Below are positions 1-8,900 of a stretch of DNA of 64,000 bases, one piece after another. The number at the start of each line of letters is the position of its first letter. Within the stretch, counting starts at the first letter, position 1. The stretch is from Muribacter muris (GTDB lineage: Bacteria > Pseudomonadota > Gammaproteobacteria > Enterobacterales > Pasteurellaceae): NCBI RefSeq assembly GCF_001038205.1, contig NZ_JWIZ01000024.1, positions 20,236 through 84,235 of the forward strand, in the 5' to 3' direction. A program made the translations under genes and the position numbers. The notes beneath the pieces are model-generated. The model did not search any database, was not told the origin of the DNA, and worked only from the letters and a program-made list of their open reading frames with translations.

Positions 1-112
<112 letters not shown>

Positions 113-158
113 TTATTTGGCGAGTAGGCAACTATTCGCCTTTTTTGAGGAAATTAAA

Positions 159-818
159 ATGAAAAAAATCATCACGCTAATGGGATTAGCGTTGTTACTG
201 TCCGGGTGCGACGGGAATGAAAAAAACAGCGTGCCGACAGGGAGTACGCCGAGCAGTTCGCAATCAGAACCACAAGCTAAGCCTGTCGAGGCGGTGAAAA
301 ATGCGAATGAGGAAAGTACGGTAACGGTGCAGGCGGATAAAACGACAAATGAAGCAGAAAGCGTGCAAGCGGTCAGTTCTGCGCCAACATCTGCAAATGC
401 TGCTACGGATCAAAATAGTACGCAGGCAAAGCCGGCGGCAGATAATCCGGTATCGCCCGCTACTGAAAATGCCGAGCCGACAGCCACGGAGAAAGCCGTT
501 GAAGTCAAACGGGAGAATACGGCAGTAAAAACAGCGGTTGCGAAAACGGCTCAAGTGAGCGAACGGAAAGCGCCGAAAAAAGCAATACCGGCAAAAGAGC
601 AGGTGAAAAAAGAGCAACATCAGCGGGTAAAATCGGCAGCCTCGTACAGTAATGCGGAAAACGAGTCAGGTTTGTCTGAAGAAGAATTGCGAGTCGGTGC
701 ACAGCAGCCGCTTTCCATTGATGAAATTAATCATCTGAAAACCCAGTGCCGTTATCCGTTTATGTCCGATAGAGAGATGCAACTCTACCGTTGTTTTCCG
801 GTAAAGGTTAATCAATAA
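159..818 (+). CDS. Low-complexity lipoprotein of unknown function
   Basis: 219 residues starting at the ATG preceded by TGAGGA; an upstream in-frame ATG at 15 lies inside gor and is not needed. Residues 1-17 form a lipoprotein signal ending in the lipobox L-S-G-C17. Residues about 25-200 are almost entirely Ala, Thr, Glu, Lys, Ser and Val with no predicted fold, and the last 45 residues contain two Cys (in TQCRYPF and YRCFP) that could form a small disulfide-stapled domain. I recognise no family. A long flexible tether with a compact C-terminal head is a common design for envelope-anchored proteins, which is inference only. It sits 46 bp behind gor and ends before a bidirectional terminator. 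Confidence 0.75.
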   Translation: MKKIITLMGLALLLSGCDGNEKNSVPTGSTPSSSQSEPQAKPVEAVKNANEESTVTVQADKTTNEAESVQAVSSAPTSANAATDQNSTQAKPAADNPVSPATENAEPTATEKAVEVKRENTAVKTAVAKTAQVSERKAPKKAIPAKEQVKKEQHQRVKSAASYSNAENESGLSEEELRVGAQQPLSIDEINHLKTQCRYPFMSDREMQLYRCFPVKVNQ

Positions 819-842
819 TTCATTGCTAAAACAGCAAAAAAT

Positions 843-868
843 AAAGCCCTCGCAATGCGGGGGCTTTT
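843..868. terminator. Bidirectional Rho-independent terminator between lipoprotein gene and ycaO
   Basis: Stem AAGCCCTCGC / GCGGGGGCTT (one T-G wobble) with a 3-base loop. It is followed by TTTT on the plus strand, and on the minus strand by a T-rich run, so it can serve both the lipoprotein gene and the converging ycaO. Confidence 0.8.
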
Positions 869-895
869 GTTAGAAACGTTATGCCTAAACTAAGG

Positions 896-2656
896 TTAGG
901 CAACGTAATAAGCTGCTTTAGCTTTTTGCAATTTCTGATAGGCTGCCAACAGTTTTTGGTGAGCTGCCATATTGGTGAGGCTTTCGTCCGAGCCTTGTAA
1001 ACCGTGGAACGGATTGCCGCCGTTTACCGCATTCCAGGCAAATTCAACCGCTTGTTGCCCGTACATTTTCTCAAAAACAGCGCGATATTGTGTCGGTTCA
1101 CGGCTTTCGTCAAGGAACAGCTCTAAGCTACTGATTAAGCAACGGTAGTAGTTGTTGCGTTCAGGGTTGAATACGCTGGCGTTCATATTTGCCGTCCAGC
1201 TCGCCCAATCCAATGCCTCTTCTAAATTGCCTAAGGCGAGGTGCAGCATTGATTTTAATTCCCCAATCCGTAGCGTTTGGAGTGCCGACCCTTTATCCGC
1301 CACCACACCGATAAATTCACGCACACGGGTGAGATCGTCAATCCCCTGTTCGTCTAATTCATCCAATAATGTTTGATAAGTTTCACGATCGTGATGGAAA
1401 TACGGCAGATCAAGCAAGATTTCACGCCAGTCCATTCCCATATTGTTGTTGGCATAAATGAGATCATCGGACGGGTAGATGTTCGACATTCCCGGCGCAA
1501 GAATGCGGCAGGCATACACGCCGAGATGTTCATAATCCATAATATAGACTTCTTGGTTATGCTTGTTGAAAATCTCCATTAAGTTGGCAAATTCCTGTTC
1601 CGTTGTGCCGGCAAAATCCCAGTGTACAAAGGGGTAATCGGCATCACGTTTGAAAAGATCCCACGAAATCAGACCGCTTGAGTCGATGAAATGGGTCTCT
1701 AAATTGGCGTGGTCGGCAACGTCATCATTGTTGAAAGACGGCGGGGCGAAAACGTCCAAATCTTTTAGGCTACGTCCTTGCAGCAGCTCGGTAACGGTAC
1801 GCTCAAATGCCACTTGGAAGTGCGGGTGCGCGCCGAAAGAGGCGAAGCAAGTGCCGTTGTGCGGGTTGAGTAAAATCACGCAGATAACCGGAAATTCGCC
1901 GCCGAGGGAGGCATCGTAGCAGAGGATTGGAAAGCCTTCTTGTTCCAGTTTTTCAATCGAGGCTTTAATGGTCGGGTAGCCGTCAATCACGGACTGCGGA
2001 ATTTCCGGTAGGCTGATTGCCTCGGTGATAATGCGGTTTTTGACATAGCGTTCAAACACTTCCGACAAACCTTGTACTCTGGCTTCGTTTTTGGTATTGC
2101 CGGCTGACATTCCGTTCGACACAAACAGATTGCCGATAATACTTTGCGGGATATAAACCCTTTGTTGATCGGACTGGCGGGTGTAAGGCAAGGCAACAAT
2201 ACCCCGCTCGACATTCCCCGATTGTAGATCGATCAGTAAATCGGGCGTCAGTTCACCGTTCGGGTTGAAATATTGGTGTAAAAACGGATCTAACAGCCCG
2301 CTTGGGAGCGTTTCTTCGTCCTCAACCGCAAACCATTTTTCGTTTGGGTAGTGAACAAATTCACTGTCGGCGATTGCTTTGCCTAAATAGAAATCCGCCC
2401 AAAAATAGTTGGTGGATAAACGCTCAAAATATTCACCCAACGCGGAAGCAAGGGCGGCTTTTTGGCTTGCGCCTTTGCCGTTAGAGAAGCATTGCGGGCA
2501 GTCGGCATCACGGATATGCACCGACCAGACGTTCGGCACGGGGTTGAGCCACGAGGCTTCTTCAATATTAAAGCCCAAATTCTTCAGCTTGGTTTGAAAG
2601 CCGGCGATACTGTCTTCAAGGGCGGCATCTTTGCCCAAAATAAAGGTTTGCGTCAT
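896..2656 (-). CDS. ycaO: YcaO-domain protein, beta-methylthiolation accessory factor
   Basis: 586 residues, the same length as E. coli YcaO, and close to it over the whole chain (for example GKGASQKAALASALGEYFER, SNGMSAGNTKNEARVQGL and the ETHFIDSSGLISWDLFK region). YcaO proteins are ATP-dependent enzymes that activate backbone amides; E. coli YcaO is linked to RimO-dependent methylthiolation of ribosomal protein S12. The glycine-rich and Glu-rich ATP/Mg positions (GEYFERL, EVFERYVK) are visible, followed by the C-terminal TPR-like helical extension typical of this subgroup. I chose the ATG at 2656, which has GAGAAAAACT upstream; a TTG four codons earlier lies inside that ribosome-binding site. 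Stands alone and diverges from rng. Confidence 0.93.
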   Translation of the reverse strand: MTQTFILGKDAALEDSIAGFQTKLKNLGFNIEEASWLNPVPNVWSVHIRDADCPQCFSNGKGASQKAALASALGEYFERLSTNYFWADFYLGKAIADSEFVHYPNEKWFAVEDEETLPSGLLDPFLHQYFNPNGELTPDLLIDLQSGNVERGIVALPYTRQSDQQRVYIPQSIIGNLFVSNGMSAGNTKNEARVQGLSEVFERYVKNRIITEAISLPEIPQSVIDGYPTIKASIEKLEQEGFPILCYDASLGGEFPVICVILLNPHNGTCFASFGAHPHFQVAFERTVTELLQGRSLKDLDVFAPPSFNNDDVADHANLETHFIDSSGLISWDLFKRDADYPFVHWDFAGTTEQEFANLMEIFNKHNQEVYIMDYEHLGVYACRILAPGMSNIYPSDDLIYANNNMGMDWREILLDLPYFHHDRETYQTLLDELDEQGIDDLTRVREFIGVVADKGSALQTLRIGELKSMLHLALGNLEEALDWASWTANMNASVFNPERNNYYRCLISSLELFLDESREPTQYRAVFEKMYGQQAVEFAWNAVNGGNPFHGLQGSDESLTNMAAHQKLLAAYQKLQKAKAAYYVA

Positions 2657-2809
2657 AGTTTTTCTCAATTAACCAAAATAGCGTGCAGACTACCAAATTC
2701 CGCTGCGGAAATAAAACGATAGTCGGTATTTTGCAAAAAAATTTCACAAACCGACCGCGTGTTAGTGATAAAATCTTCGCCGAATTTCAGTTTTGTCAAG
2801 ATAAACCAA

Positions 2810-4282
2810 ATGAATTGCGAATTATTAGTGAATGTTACGCCGAGCGAAACTCGGGTGGCGTTAGTTGAAAACGGGGTATTGAAAGAGCTGCACGTGGAGC
2901 GGGAGGCGAAACGGGGCATTGTCGGCAATATTTATAAAGGGCGGATTACCCGTGTGCTGCCGGGAATGCAGTCGGCATTTGTTGATATCGGCTTGGAAAA
3001 AGCAGCGTTTTTGCATGCTTCGGATATTGTTTCGCACACAGAATGTGTCGATGAAAATGAGAAAAAACAATTTGTGGTGAAAAATATCAGCGAGCTGGTG
3101 CGGGAAGGGCAGGATATTGTGGTGCAAGTGGTGAAAGATCCGCTCGGCACAAAAGGGGCAAGATTGACTACCGATATTACCTTGCCTTCTCGTTATTTAG
3201 TCTTTATGCCGGAAAACAGCCACGTCGGTGTGTCGCAGCGGATTGAGAGCGAAGACGAGCGTAACCGCCTAAAAGCGTTGGTTGAACCCTATTGCGATGA
3301 GCTAGGCGGTTTTATCGTGCGTACGGCGGCGGAGGAGGTAAGCGAGGAGAGCTTGCAACAAGATGTTGCCTTTCTGAAACGCTTGTGGCGGAAAGTGCTG
3401 GAACGTAAAGCGAAATACCCTGCCAAATCAATGCTTTATGGCGAGTTGGCGTTGGCGCAGCGGGTTTTGCGGGATTTTGTCGGCACGCGCATTCATTCCA
3501 TTCAGATTGATTCAAAAATGACCTATGAACAGGTGAAAGAATTTTTAGCGGAATTTATGCCGGAACTAACCGATACGGTGCGTTTATATAGCGGTAAGCA
3601 GCCACTATTTGATCTGTATTCGATTGAAGAAGGGATTCAAAAAGCGTTGGACAAACGGGTAGATCTGAAATCGGGCGGCTATTTAATTATTGAGCAGACC
3701 GAGGCGATGACGACGATTGATATTAACACCGGTGCTTTTGTCGGGCATCGTAATTTAGCCCATACGATTTTTAACACCAATATTGAGGCAACACAGGCGA
3801 TTGCTCACCAGTTACAGCTACGCAATTTGGGCGGGATTATCATTATTGATTTTATTGATATGCAAGAAGATGAACATCGCCAGCGGGTGTTGGAATCGTT
3901 GCAACTAGCCTTGAAAGGCGATCGGGTAAAAACTAATGTAAACGGCTTTACCCAACTCGGCTTAGTGGAGATGACCCGCAAACGCACACGGGAAAGTTTA
4001 GAGCGGGTGCTTTGTTGTGATTGCCCGTCTTGCAAAGGGCGTGGCACGATCAAGAGTATTGAAACCGTTTGCTATGAAATCCTGCGGGAAGTGGTGCGGG
4101 TGCATCATTTGTATCCGTCCGAGCGCTATGTGGTTTATGCGGCAAGAACGGTGGCGGAGTATTTGATTAACGAAGAATCCCACGCCTTATTGGCGGAATT
4201 GGAAGTCTTTTTGGGGAAAAAAGTCGAAATCAAATCGGAAAGTTATTATCACCAAGATCAATTTGATGTGGTGGTGATGTAG
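2810..4282 (+). CDS. rng: Ribonuclease G
   Basis: 490 residues starting MNCELLVNVTPSETRVALVE, aligned end to end with E. coli RNase G. The N-terminal S1-like RNA-binding part (GIVGNIYKGRITRVLPGMQS) is followed by the RNase H-like/DNase I-like catalytic part containing TTIDINTGAFVGHRN and IIIIDFIDM, whose Asp residues bind Mg in this family, and then the zinc-link motif CPSCKGRGT that joins subunits. RNase G is a cytoplasmic endoribonuclease that matures the 5' end of 16S rRNA and degrades some mRNAs. A GTG start 17 codons upstream is open but adds residues not seen in the family. The ribosome-binding site before 2810 is weak. Confidence 0.95.
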   Translation: MNCELLVNVTPSETRVALVENGVLKELHVEREAKRGIVGNIYKGRITRVLPGMQSAFVDIGLEKAAFLHASDIVSHTECVDENEKKQFVVKNISELVREGQDIVVQVVKDPLGTKGARLTTDITLPSRYLVFMPENSHVGVSQRIESEDERNRLKALVEPYCDELGGFIVRTAAEEVSEESLQQDVAFLKRLWRKVLERKAKYPAKSMLYGELALAQRVLRDFVGTRIHSIQIDSKMTYEQVKEFLAEFMPELTDTVRLYSGKQPLFDLYSIEEGIQKALDKRVDLKSGGYLIIEQTEAMTTIDINTGAFVGHRNLAHTIFNTNIEATQAIAHQLQLRNLGGIIIIDFIDMQEDEHRQRVLESLQLALKGDRVKTNVNGFTQLGLVEMTRKRTRESLERVLCCDCPSCKGRGTIKSIETVCYEILREVVRVHHLYPSERYVVYAARTVAEYLINEESHALLAELEVFLGKKVEIKSESYYHQDQFDVVVM

Positions 4283-4328
4283 TTTGAAATAAGTGGTGAA
4301 AAATCAATCGTTTTTGCGATAAATTTCT

Positions 4329-4356
4329 TGCAAAATGACGGGGGTAACTTAGAATG
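4329..4356 (+). promoter_or_regulatory. Candidate sigma70 promoter for potD
   Basis: TTGCAA (4329-4334), 16-base spacer, TAGAAT (4351-4356), about 80 bases before the potD start. An uptake-signal core in reverse (AACCGCTTGTT) lies in the leader at about 4400. Confidence 0.45.
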
Positions 4357-4435
4357 GCGAACACCTTTCTTGGGGAAAGGTTGTCAAACTTTGGAGTAAT
4401 CCAACCGCTTGTTTTCATCACTAGGAGAAACTTAA

Positions 4436-5473
4436 ATGAAAAAATGGGCTGTGGCTTTAACATCGGGAATGGTAATGTTCAGTGCCAATGCAATGTCGCA
4501 AGAGAGCGTACACCTTTACACTTGGACGGAGTATGTGCCGGAAGGTTTGCTTGAGCAATTTACCAAAGAGACGGGCATCAAAGTTGTTGTATCGACCCTT
4601 GAATCAAACGAGACAATGTATGCAAAACTCAAAATTCAAGGCAAAGACGGCGGCTACGATGTGATTGCGCCGACTAACTATTTTGTGTCAAAAATGGCGC
4701 GTGAAGGGATGTTAATGGAGTTGGATCACAGTAAATTACCGGTGATCAAAGAGCTTAATCCGGATTGGTTGGACAAACCTTATGATAAAGGCAATAAATA
4801 CTCTTTACCTCAGTTATTAGGCGCACCGGGTATTGCTTATAATACCGGAAGCTATCAAGGTAGCAGCTTCACGTCTTGGGGCGATTTATGGAAAGAAGAG
4901 TACAAGGGTAAAGTCCAATTATTAGATGATGCCCGCGAAGTCTTCAATATTGCCCTGTTAAAATTAGGACAAGATCCGAATACGCAAGATCCGGCGGTGA
5001 TTAAAGCGGCTTACGAGGAGTTACTCAAACTACGCCCGAATGTGCTATCGTTCAGCTCGGACAACCCGGCAAATTCTTTCATTGCAGGTGAAGTGGAAGT
5101 CGGTCAGTTATGGAACGGTTCGATCCGCATTGCGAAAAAAGAGCAAGCACCGGTCGATATGGTGTTCCCGAAAGAAGGGCCGGTGCTTTGGGTGGATAAT
5201 CTTGCAATTCCGTCCAATGCCAAAAATCCGGATGCCGCTCATAAGTTAATCAACTACTTACTAAGTGCACCGGTAGCGGAAAAATTAACCCTAGAAATCG
5301 GTTATCCGACTTCAAATGTGAAAGCGTTGGAAGTTTTACCGAAAGAAATTACCGAAGATCCGGCAATCTATCCGACTGCCGAAGTCTTGCAAAAAAGCCA
5401 CTGGCAAGATGATGTCGGCGAAGCGATTGAATTATACGAAAAATATTATCAAGAGCTAAAAGCGGCGAAATAA
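4436..5473 (+). CDS. potD: Spermidine/putrescine ABC transporter, periplasmic binding protein
   Basis: 345 residues with a signal peptide (MKKWAVALTSGMVMFSANA) and the PotD pattern beginning HLYTWTEYVPEGLLEQFTKET. Aromatic and acidic residues typical of the polyamine pocket are visible (YTWTEY, GYDVIAPTNYFV, WNGSIRIAKK, FPKEGPVLWVDN). It delivers polyamines to an inner-membrane PotABC complex. No potA, potB or potC lies next to it: rng precedes and lptC follows, separated by a strong terminator. Members of this family often carry extra stand-alone potD copies, so the permease is expected elsewhere; that is inference. The start is preceded by TAGGAGAAACTTAA. Confidence 0.93.
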   Translation: MKKWAVALTSGMVMFSANAMSQESVHLYTWTEYVPEGLLEQFTKETGIKVVVSTLESNETMYAKLKIQGKDGGYDVIAPTNYFVSKMAREGMLMELDHSKLPVIKELNPDWLDKPYDKGNKYSLPQLLGAPGIAYNTGSYQGSSFTSWGDLWKEEYKGKVQLLDDAREVFNIALLKLGQDPNTQDPAVIKAAYEELLKLRPNVLSFSSDNPANSFIAGEVEVGQLWNGSIRIAKKEQAPVDMVFPKEGPVLWVDNLAIPSNAKNPDAAHKLINYLLSAPVAEKLTLEIGYPTSNVKALEVLPKEITEDPAIYPTAEVLQKSHWQDDVGEAIELYEKYYQELKAAK

Positions 5474-5487
5474 TCTTCCGTACAAAA

Positions 5488-5517
5488 TGCCCTAACGATG
5501 TTAGGGCATATTTTTTT
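5488..5517 (+). terminator. Rho-independent terminator of potD
   Basis: Perfect 9-bp stem TGCCCTAAC / GTTAGGGCA with a 3-base loop, then a T-rich run from 5509 (TAT followed by seven T). Confidence 0.9.
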
Positions 5518-5572
5518 ATTCAATGAAAATTTATGGTATGATTCAATGTTCATTCAATGTTAATAAAACGCT

Positions 5573-6175
5573 ATGAATTTACGTTTAAATCTTCTTTTAC
5601 TCGTTATTGTTGCCATTCTAGGCGGTTGGTATTACAGCCAGCAGCAGTCGGCGCAAACCGGTTTGGAAAATCTGATTAAAAAAGAGGGCGAAGCGGATTA
5701 TACCGGCAACCAAATGACGACAATGGTCTATGATATAGCCGGTAAGCCGCAATATTTTGCCAAAGCACAGGAAATTAAACGCTATGAGGTTACCGAACGT
5801 ACCGAGTTTTTTAAACCTTTTTTAGATTTATTTGATCGGGAAAAGGCATTAAAACAGTGGAAAGTCAGTGCCGATTATGCCGAATTAACTAAGACCAAGC
5901 AGCTCAATTTGCAGGGAAATGTGAAGATTGAAAGCCTTGATCCGCAGTCCCGTTTACAAAAAATCGAAACGGATAAGTTGTCGGTCGATTTAAATACGCA
6001 AGATATTTCCAGCGAAAGTGTAGTCAAATCACAAGGCAGTGGATTTACCACAACCGGACGGGGCTTGACGGGCAATCTGAAAAAACAGGTCACTACCCTG
6101 TTGTACGATGTGAAAACCTATATTGAGCCGACCGTAATTCAAAAAACGCCGATGAGCGATAAAAATAAGGATTAA
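5573..6175 (+). CDS. lptC: LPS export protein LptC, inner-membrane bitopic component
   Basis: 200 residues: one N-terminal membrane segment (residues 4-20, LRLNLLLLVIVAILGGWYY) and a periplasmic beta-jellyroll with the LptC landmarks TTMVYDIAGKPQYFAKAQEI and KQLNLQGNVKIESL. LptC accepts lipopolysaccharide from the LptB2FG transporter and passes it to LptA along the periplasmic bridge. It is first in a tight run lptC-lptA-lptB-ptsN-rapZ on the same strand; lptA starts 2 bases after its stop. The ribosome-binding site is poor. The C-terminal KNKD tail extends past the domain. lptF and lptG are not in the window. Confidence 0.93.
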   Translation: MNLRLNLLLLVIVAILGGWYYSQQQSAQTGLENLIKKEGEADYTGNQMTTMVYDIAGKPQYFAKAQEIKRYEVTERTEFFKPFLDLFDREKALKQWKVSADYAELTKTKQLNLQGNVKIESLDPQSRLQKIETDKLSVDLNTQDISSESVVKSQGSGFTTTGRGLTGNLKKQVTTLLYDVKTYIEPTVIQKTPMSDKNKD

Positions 6176-6177
6176 AG

Positions 6178-6693
6178 ATGAAATTTATAATGAAATCAGT
6201 GCTATTTAGTGCATTATTTGCGAGCAGTTTGTCTGCTTATGCGTTAAAAGGCGATACCGACCAACCGATCAATATTGATTCCGGTAGTCAATCTTTGGAT
6301 ATGGAAAACAATATCGTGGTCTTTAGCGATAATGTGGTGATTACGCAAGGTTCAATTAAAATCAATGCAGCCAAGGTAACTATTACCCGTCAGGAAGGCA
6401 AAAAAGAGACCATTGATGCAAACGGCTCGCCGGTAACGTTCCAACAAACATTGGATAACGGTAAACCGGTCAATGGTAAGAGCAATAGCGTCCATTATGA
6501 TTTAGGAACGGAATTTTTGATTTTGACCGGCAACGCAGAGCTTAAACAGCAAGATAGCTTTATTAAAGCGCAAAAAATTACCTACGATGTGAAAAAACAA
6601 CAACTGAAAGCGAGCAGTGGCGGCAAATCACGGGTGAAAACCGTGTTAATTCCGGCACAATTACAAGACAGCAAAAAGACACAGAAAAAGTAG
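6178..6693 (+). CDS. lptA: LPS transport periplasmic bridge protein LptA
   Basis: 171 residues with a signal peptide cleaved near SLSAYA-LKGDTDQPI, followed by an OstA-type beta-jellyroll: INIDSGSQSLDMENNIVVFS, then repeated strands with NAAKVTI and GNAELKQQDSFIKAQKITYD. LptA oligomers form the groove that carries LPS between LptC and LptD. The gene starts two bases after lptC with an AAGGA site inside the lptC end, which indicates one transcript. The basic C-terminal tail (SKKTQKK) is usual for the family. Together with lptD at 55.5 kb and lptE at 30 kb it gives most of the Lpt machine in one window. Confidence 0.93.
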   Translation: MKFIMKSVLFSALFASSLSAYALKGDTDQPINIDSGSQSLDMENNIVVFSDNVVITQGSIKINAAKVTITRQEGKKETIDANGSPVTFQQTLDNGKPVNGKSNSVHYDLGTEFLILTGNAELKQQDSFIKAQKITYDVKKQQLKASSGGKSRVKTVLIPAQLQDSKKTQKK

Positions 6694-6699
6694 GATCAA

Positions 6700-7425
6700 A
6701 TGCCAACACTTTATGCAGAACATTTGGCGAAAAGCTATAAAAACCGCCAAGTCGTCAAGGATGTGAGCTTGAATGTGAAAGCCGGCGAAATTGTCGGCTT
6801 GCTTGGACCGAACGGGGCAGGTAAAACAACCACTTTCTATATGGTAGTCGGTTTGGTTCGCCACGATCAGGGCAAAATTCGGATTGATGATCAGGATATC
6901 AGCACCTTACCGATGCACGATCGGGCAAAACAGGGGATCGGCTATTTGCCCCAAGAAGCTTCGATTTTCCGCCGTTTAAGTGTGTATGACAATTTAATGG
7001 CGGTGTTACAAGTGCGTAAATATCTCACCGATCAGCAACGCAAAGCCAGAGCCGATGAATTGATTAACGAATTTCATATTGATCATATCCGCCACAGCCT
7101 CGGGCAGTCCTTATCAGGCGGAGAACGCCGCAGGGTTGAAATTGCTCGGGCGTTAGCGGCCAATCCGCAATTTATTTTGCTTGATGAACCTTTTGCCGGA
7201 GTCGATCCGATCTCCGTCATTGATATTAAAAAGATCATCGTCAATTTGAAAGAACGGGGATTGGGTGTGCTGATTACCGATCACAATGTGCGTGAAACCC
7301 TTGATGTGTGTGAACGGGCGTACATAGTCGGCAGCGGGCAGATGATTGCGAGCGGTACGCCGCAAGCGGTGTTGGAGAATCCGGACGTGAAACGGGTTTA
7401 TCTGGGTGATCAATTTAAACTGTAA
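6700..7425 (+). CDS. lptB: LPS export ABC transporter ATP-binding protein LptB
   Basis: 241 residues, the normal LptB length. Walker [10 protein letters not shown] at about residue 36, Q-loop [20 protein letters not shown] signature [16 protein letters not shown], Walker [13 protein letters not shown] and switch His in ITDHNVRET are all present, so the ATPase should be active. The EASIFRRL stretch is the LptB-specific contact surface for LptF/LptG coupling helices. It powers LPS extraction from the inner membrane. It begins six bases after lptA, with TAGGA upstream, and ptsN follows after 27 bases. Confidence 0.95.
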   Translation: MPTLYAEHLAKSYKNRQVVKDVSLNVKAGEIVGLLGPNGAGKTTTFYMVVGLVRHDQGKIRIDDQDISTLPMHDRAKQGIGYLPQEASIFRRLSVYDNLMAVLQVRKYLTDQQRKARADELINEFHIDHIRHSLGQSLSGGERRRVEIARALAANPQFILLDEPFAGVDPISVIDIKKIIVNLKERGLGVLITDHNVRETLDVCERAYIVGSGQMIASGTPQAVLENPDVKRVYLGDQFKL

Positions 7426-7461
7426 GACAAGCGGGCGGATCGGCGACTATTTTTGCAAACA

Positions 7462-8031
7462 ATGGCTAATAACGACCCGCTTGCAACTCAATCTAGAATG
7501 GCATTAACAACTTTTTTATCGCCCGATAATATTCGCCAAGGCGTGTTTATCTCCAGCAAAAAACGGGCGTTGGAAATGGTAGGCAAACTGGTGGCGGATT
7601 ATATAAACTGCCAAGCTGCCGACCAAACAAGCGAACAGCAACATTCCGAACCGGTTTGCCCGGTGGAATGTTTTGCGAATTTGTTTAAACGGGAAAAACT
7701 TGGCTCAACGGCAATCAATAACGGTGTTGCTCTCCCGCACGCCAAATTGCCGCCGAACAGTTGCGTAACGTTAGAGAAACCTATCGCCGTCTGTTTGCAG
7801 CTTGAAACGCCGATTGATTACGACGCGAGCGATAATAAAGCGGTCGATTTTATTTATGCGGTATTATTTCCGGATCAATGTTGTGAACAGTATCGGGGCG
7901 AATTGCAAACGATTGCCCGACAATTAAGCGATAAAGCCCTGCTAAAACATTTGCGGGCGGCACAATCCGCTCAAGATATTTGGCAGGTATTGGTGTATGC
8001 GGATCAGACATTTGACGGTGAACAACCTTAG
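7462..8031 (+). CDS. ptsN: Nitrogen-type PTS enzyme IIA-like regulator
   Basis: About 189 residues from the ATG at 7462; a later ATG at 7498 ([17 protein letters not shown]) would give 177 and matches the usual domain start, and neither has a strong ribosome-binding site. The PTS EIIA type-2 fold is shown by [33 protein letters not shown], whose His is the phosphorylated residue, and [22 protein letters not shown] stretch of about 18 extra residues ([18 protein letters not shown]) replaces a short loop of the E. coli protein. EIIA-Ntr regulates potassium and nitrogen/carbon balance through its phosphorylation state. The E. coli order places rpoN and hpf between lptB and ptsN; both are absent here. 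Confidence 0.9.
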   Translation: MANNDPLATQSRMALTTFLSPDNIRQGVFISSKKRALEMVGKLVADYINCQAADQTSEQQHSEPVCPVECFANLFKREKLGSTAINNGVALPHAKLPPNSCVTLEKPIAVCLQLETPIDYDASDNKAVDFIYAVLFPDQCCEQYRGELQTIARQLSDKALLKHLRAAQSAQDIWQVLVYADQTFDGEQP

Positions 8032-8039
8032 GAGCGATT

Positions 8040-8897
8040 ATGGAGCTAATTATCATCAGCGGGCGTTCGGGGTCCGGTAAATCGGTAGCATTACGGGCAT
8101 TGGAAGATGTTGGCTACTATTGTGTCGATAACATTCCGCTCCCACTGATTTCCCAACTGGCGAGCTACCTTGCCAATGCTAATCGCTCCGCCGTTGTGAG
8201 CTTGGATATTCGCAATTTGCCGGAAGATCCCAATGCGTTGGAGGAAATGCTCAAAACCTTGCCGACCAATATCACCACGAAATTGATTTTCCTTGATTGC
8301 GAACGTAATGCTCTCATTCGTCGTTATAGTGATTCCCGCCGCTTACACCCGCTTTCAAACCAAGATCTGTCCCTTGAAAGTGCGATTGATTTGGAAAAAC
8401 GCCGCCTTGATCCCCTTTACCAACAAGCCAATTATATTATTGATACGACAAGGTTATCTTCCCATCAATTAGCCGAAACACTGCGTGAATTGCTCAAAGG
8501 CACGGCACAAACAACGCTAAAAATTATTGTGGAATCTTTTGGCTTTAAGTACGGCGTGCCGGCAAATGCCGATTATGTCTTTGATGTGCGTTTTCTGCCC
8601 AATCCTCATTGGGACGTGAATTTACGCCCGATGACCGGTCTTGAACAGCCGGTTATCAACTTTTTGGTGAGCCAGCCGGAAGTGGCAGATTTTATTGCAA
8701 AAACGGAAGATTATCTCACCGCTTGGTTACCGGCATTGGAACAAAATAATCGCAGCTACCTAACGATTGCAATTGGCTGCACGGGCGGGAAACATCGTTC
8801 GGTCTATATTGCACAGCAACTTGCCGATTATTTCACCGGACTGGGTAAAAGTGTGCAGGTACGCCACCGTAGCCTTGAGATGCAACAAAAGGGGTAG
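8040..8897 (+). CDS. rapZ: RNase adapter protein RapZ
   Basis: 285 residues starting [20 protein letters not shown], with Walker A GRSGSGKS at residues 8-15 and the C-terminal domain ending [20 protein letters not shown] and RHRSLE, the part that binds small RNA and glucosamine-6-phosphate in E. coli. RapZ steers RNase E to the small RNA GlmZ and so tunes glmS expression. The start follows AGGAGCGATT, nine bases after ptsN. The ptsN-rapZ pairing is conserved in gammaproteobacteria; the npr gene that follows rapZ in E. coli is replaced here by a flavin monooxygenase gene. Confidence 0.95.
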   Translation: MELIIISGRSGSGKSVALRALEDVGYYCVDNIPLPLISQLASYLANANRSAVVSLDIRNLPEDPNALEEMLKTLPTNITTKLIFLDCERNALIRRYSDSRRLHPLSNQDLSLESAIDLEKRRLDPLYQQANYIIDTTRLSSHQLAETLRELLKGTAQTTLKIIVESFGFKYGVPANADYVFDVRFLPNPHWDVNLRPMTGLEQPVINFLVSQPEVADFIAKTEDYLTAWLPALEQNNRSYLTIAIGCTGGKHRSVYIAQQLADYFTGLGKSVQVRHRSLEMQQKG

Positions 8898-8900
8898 TCG

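Noticed and set aside
264..620. Arg/Cys-rich 118-codon antisense frame in the first lipoprotein gene
   Set aside because: Composition is that of the reverse complement of an Ala/Glu/Lys-rich gene; no start signal.
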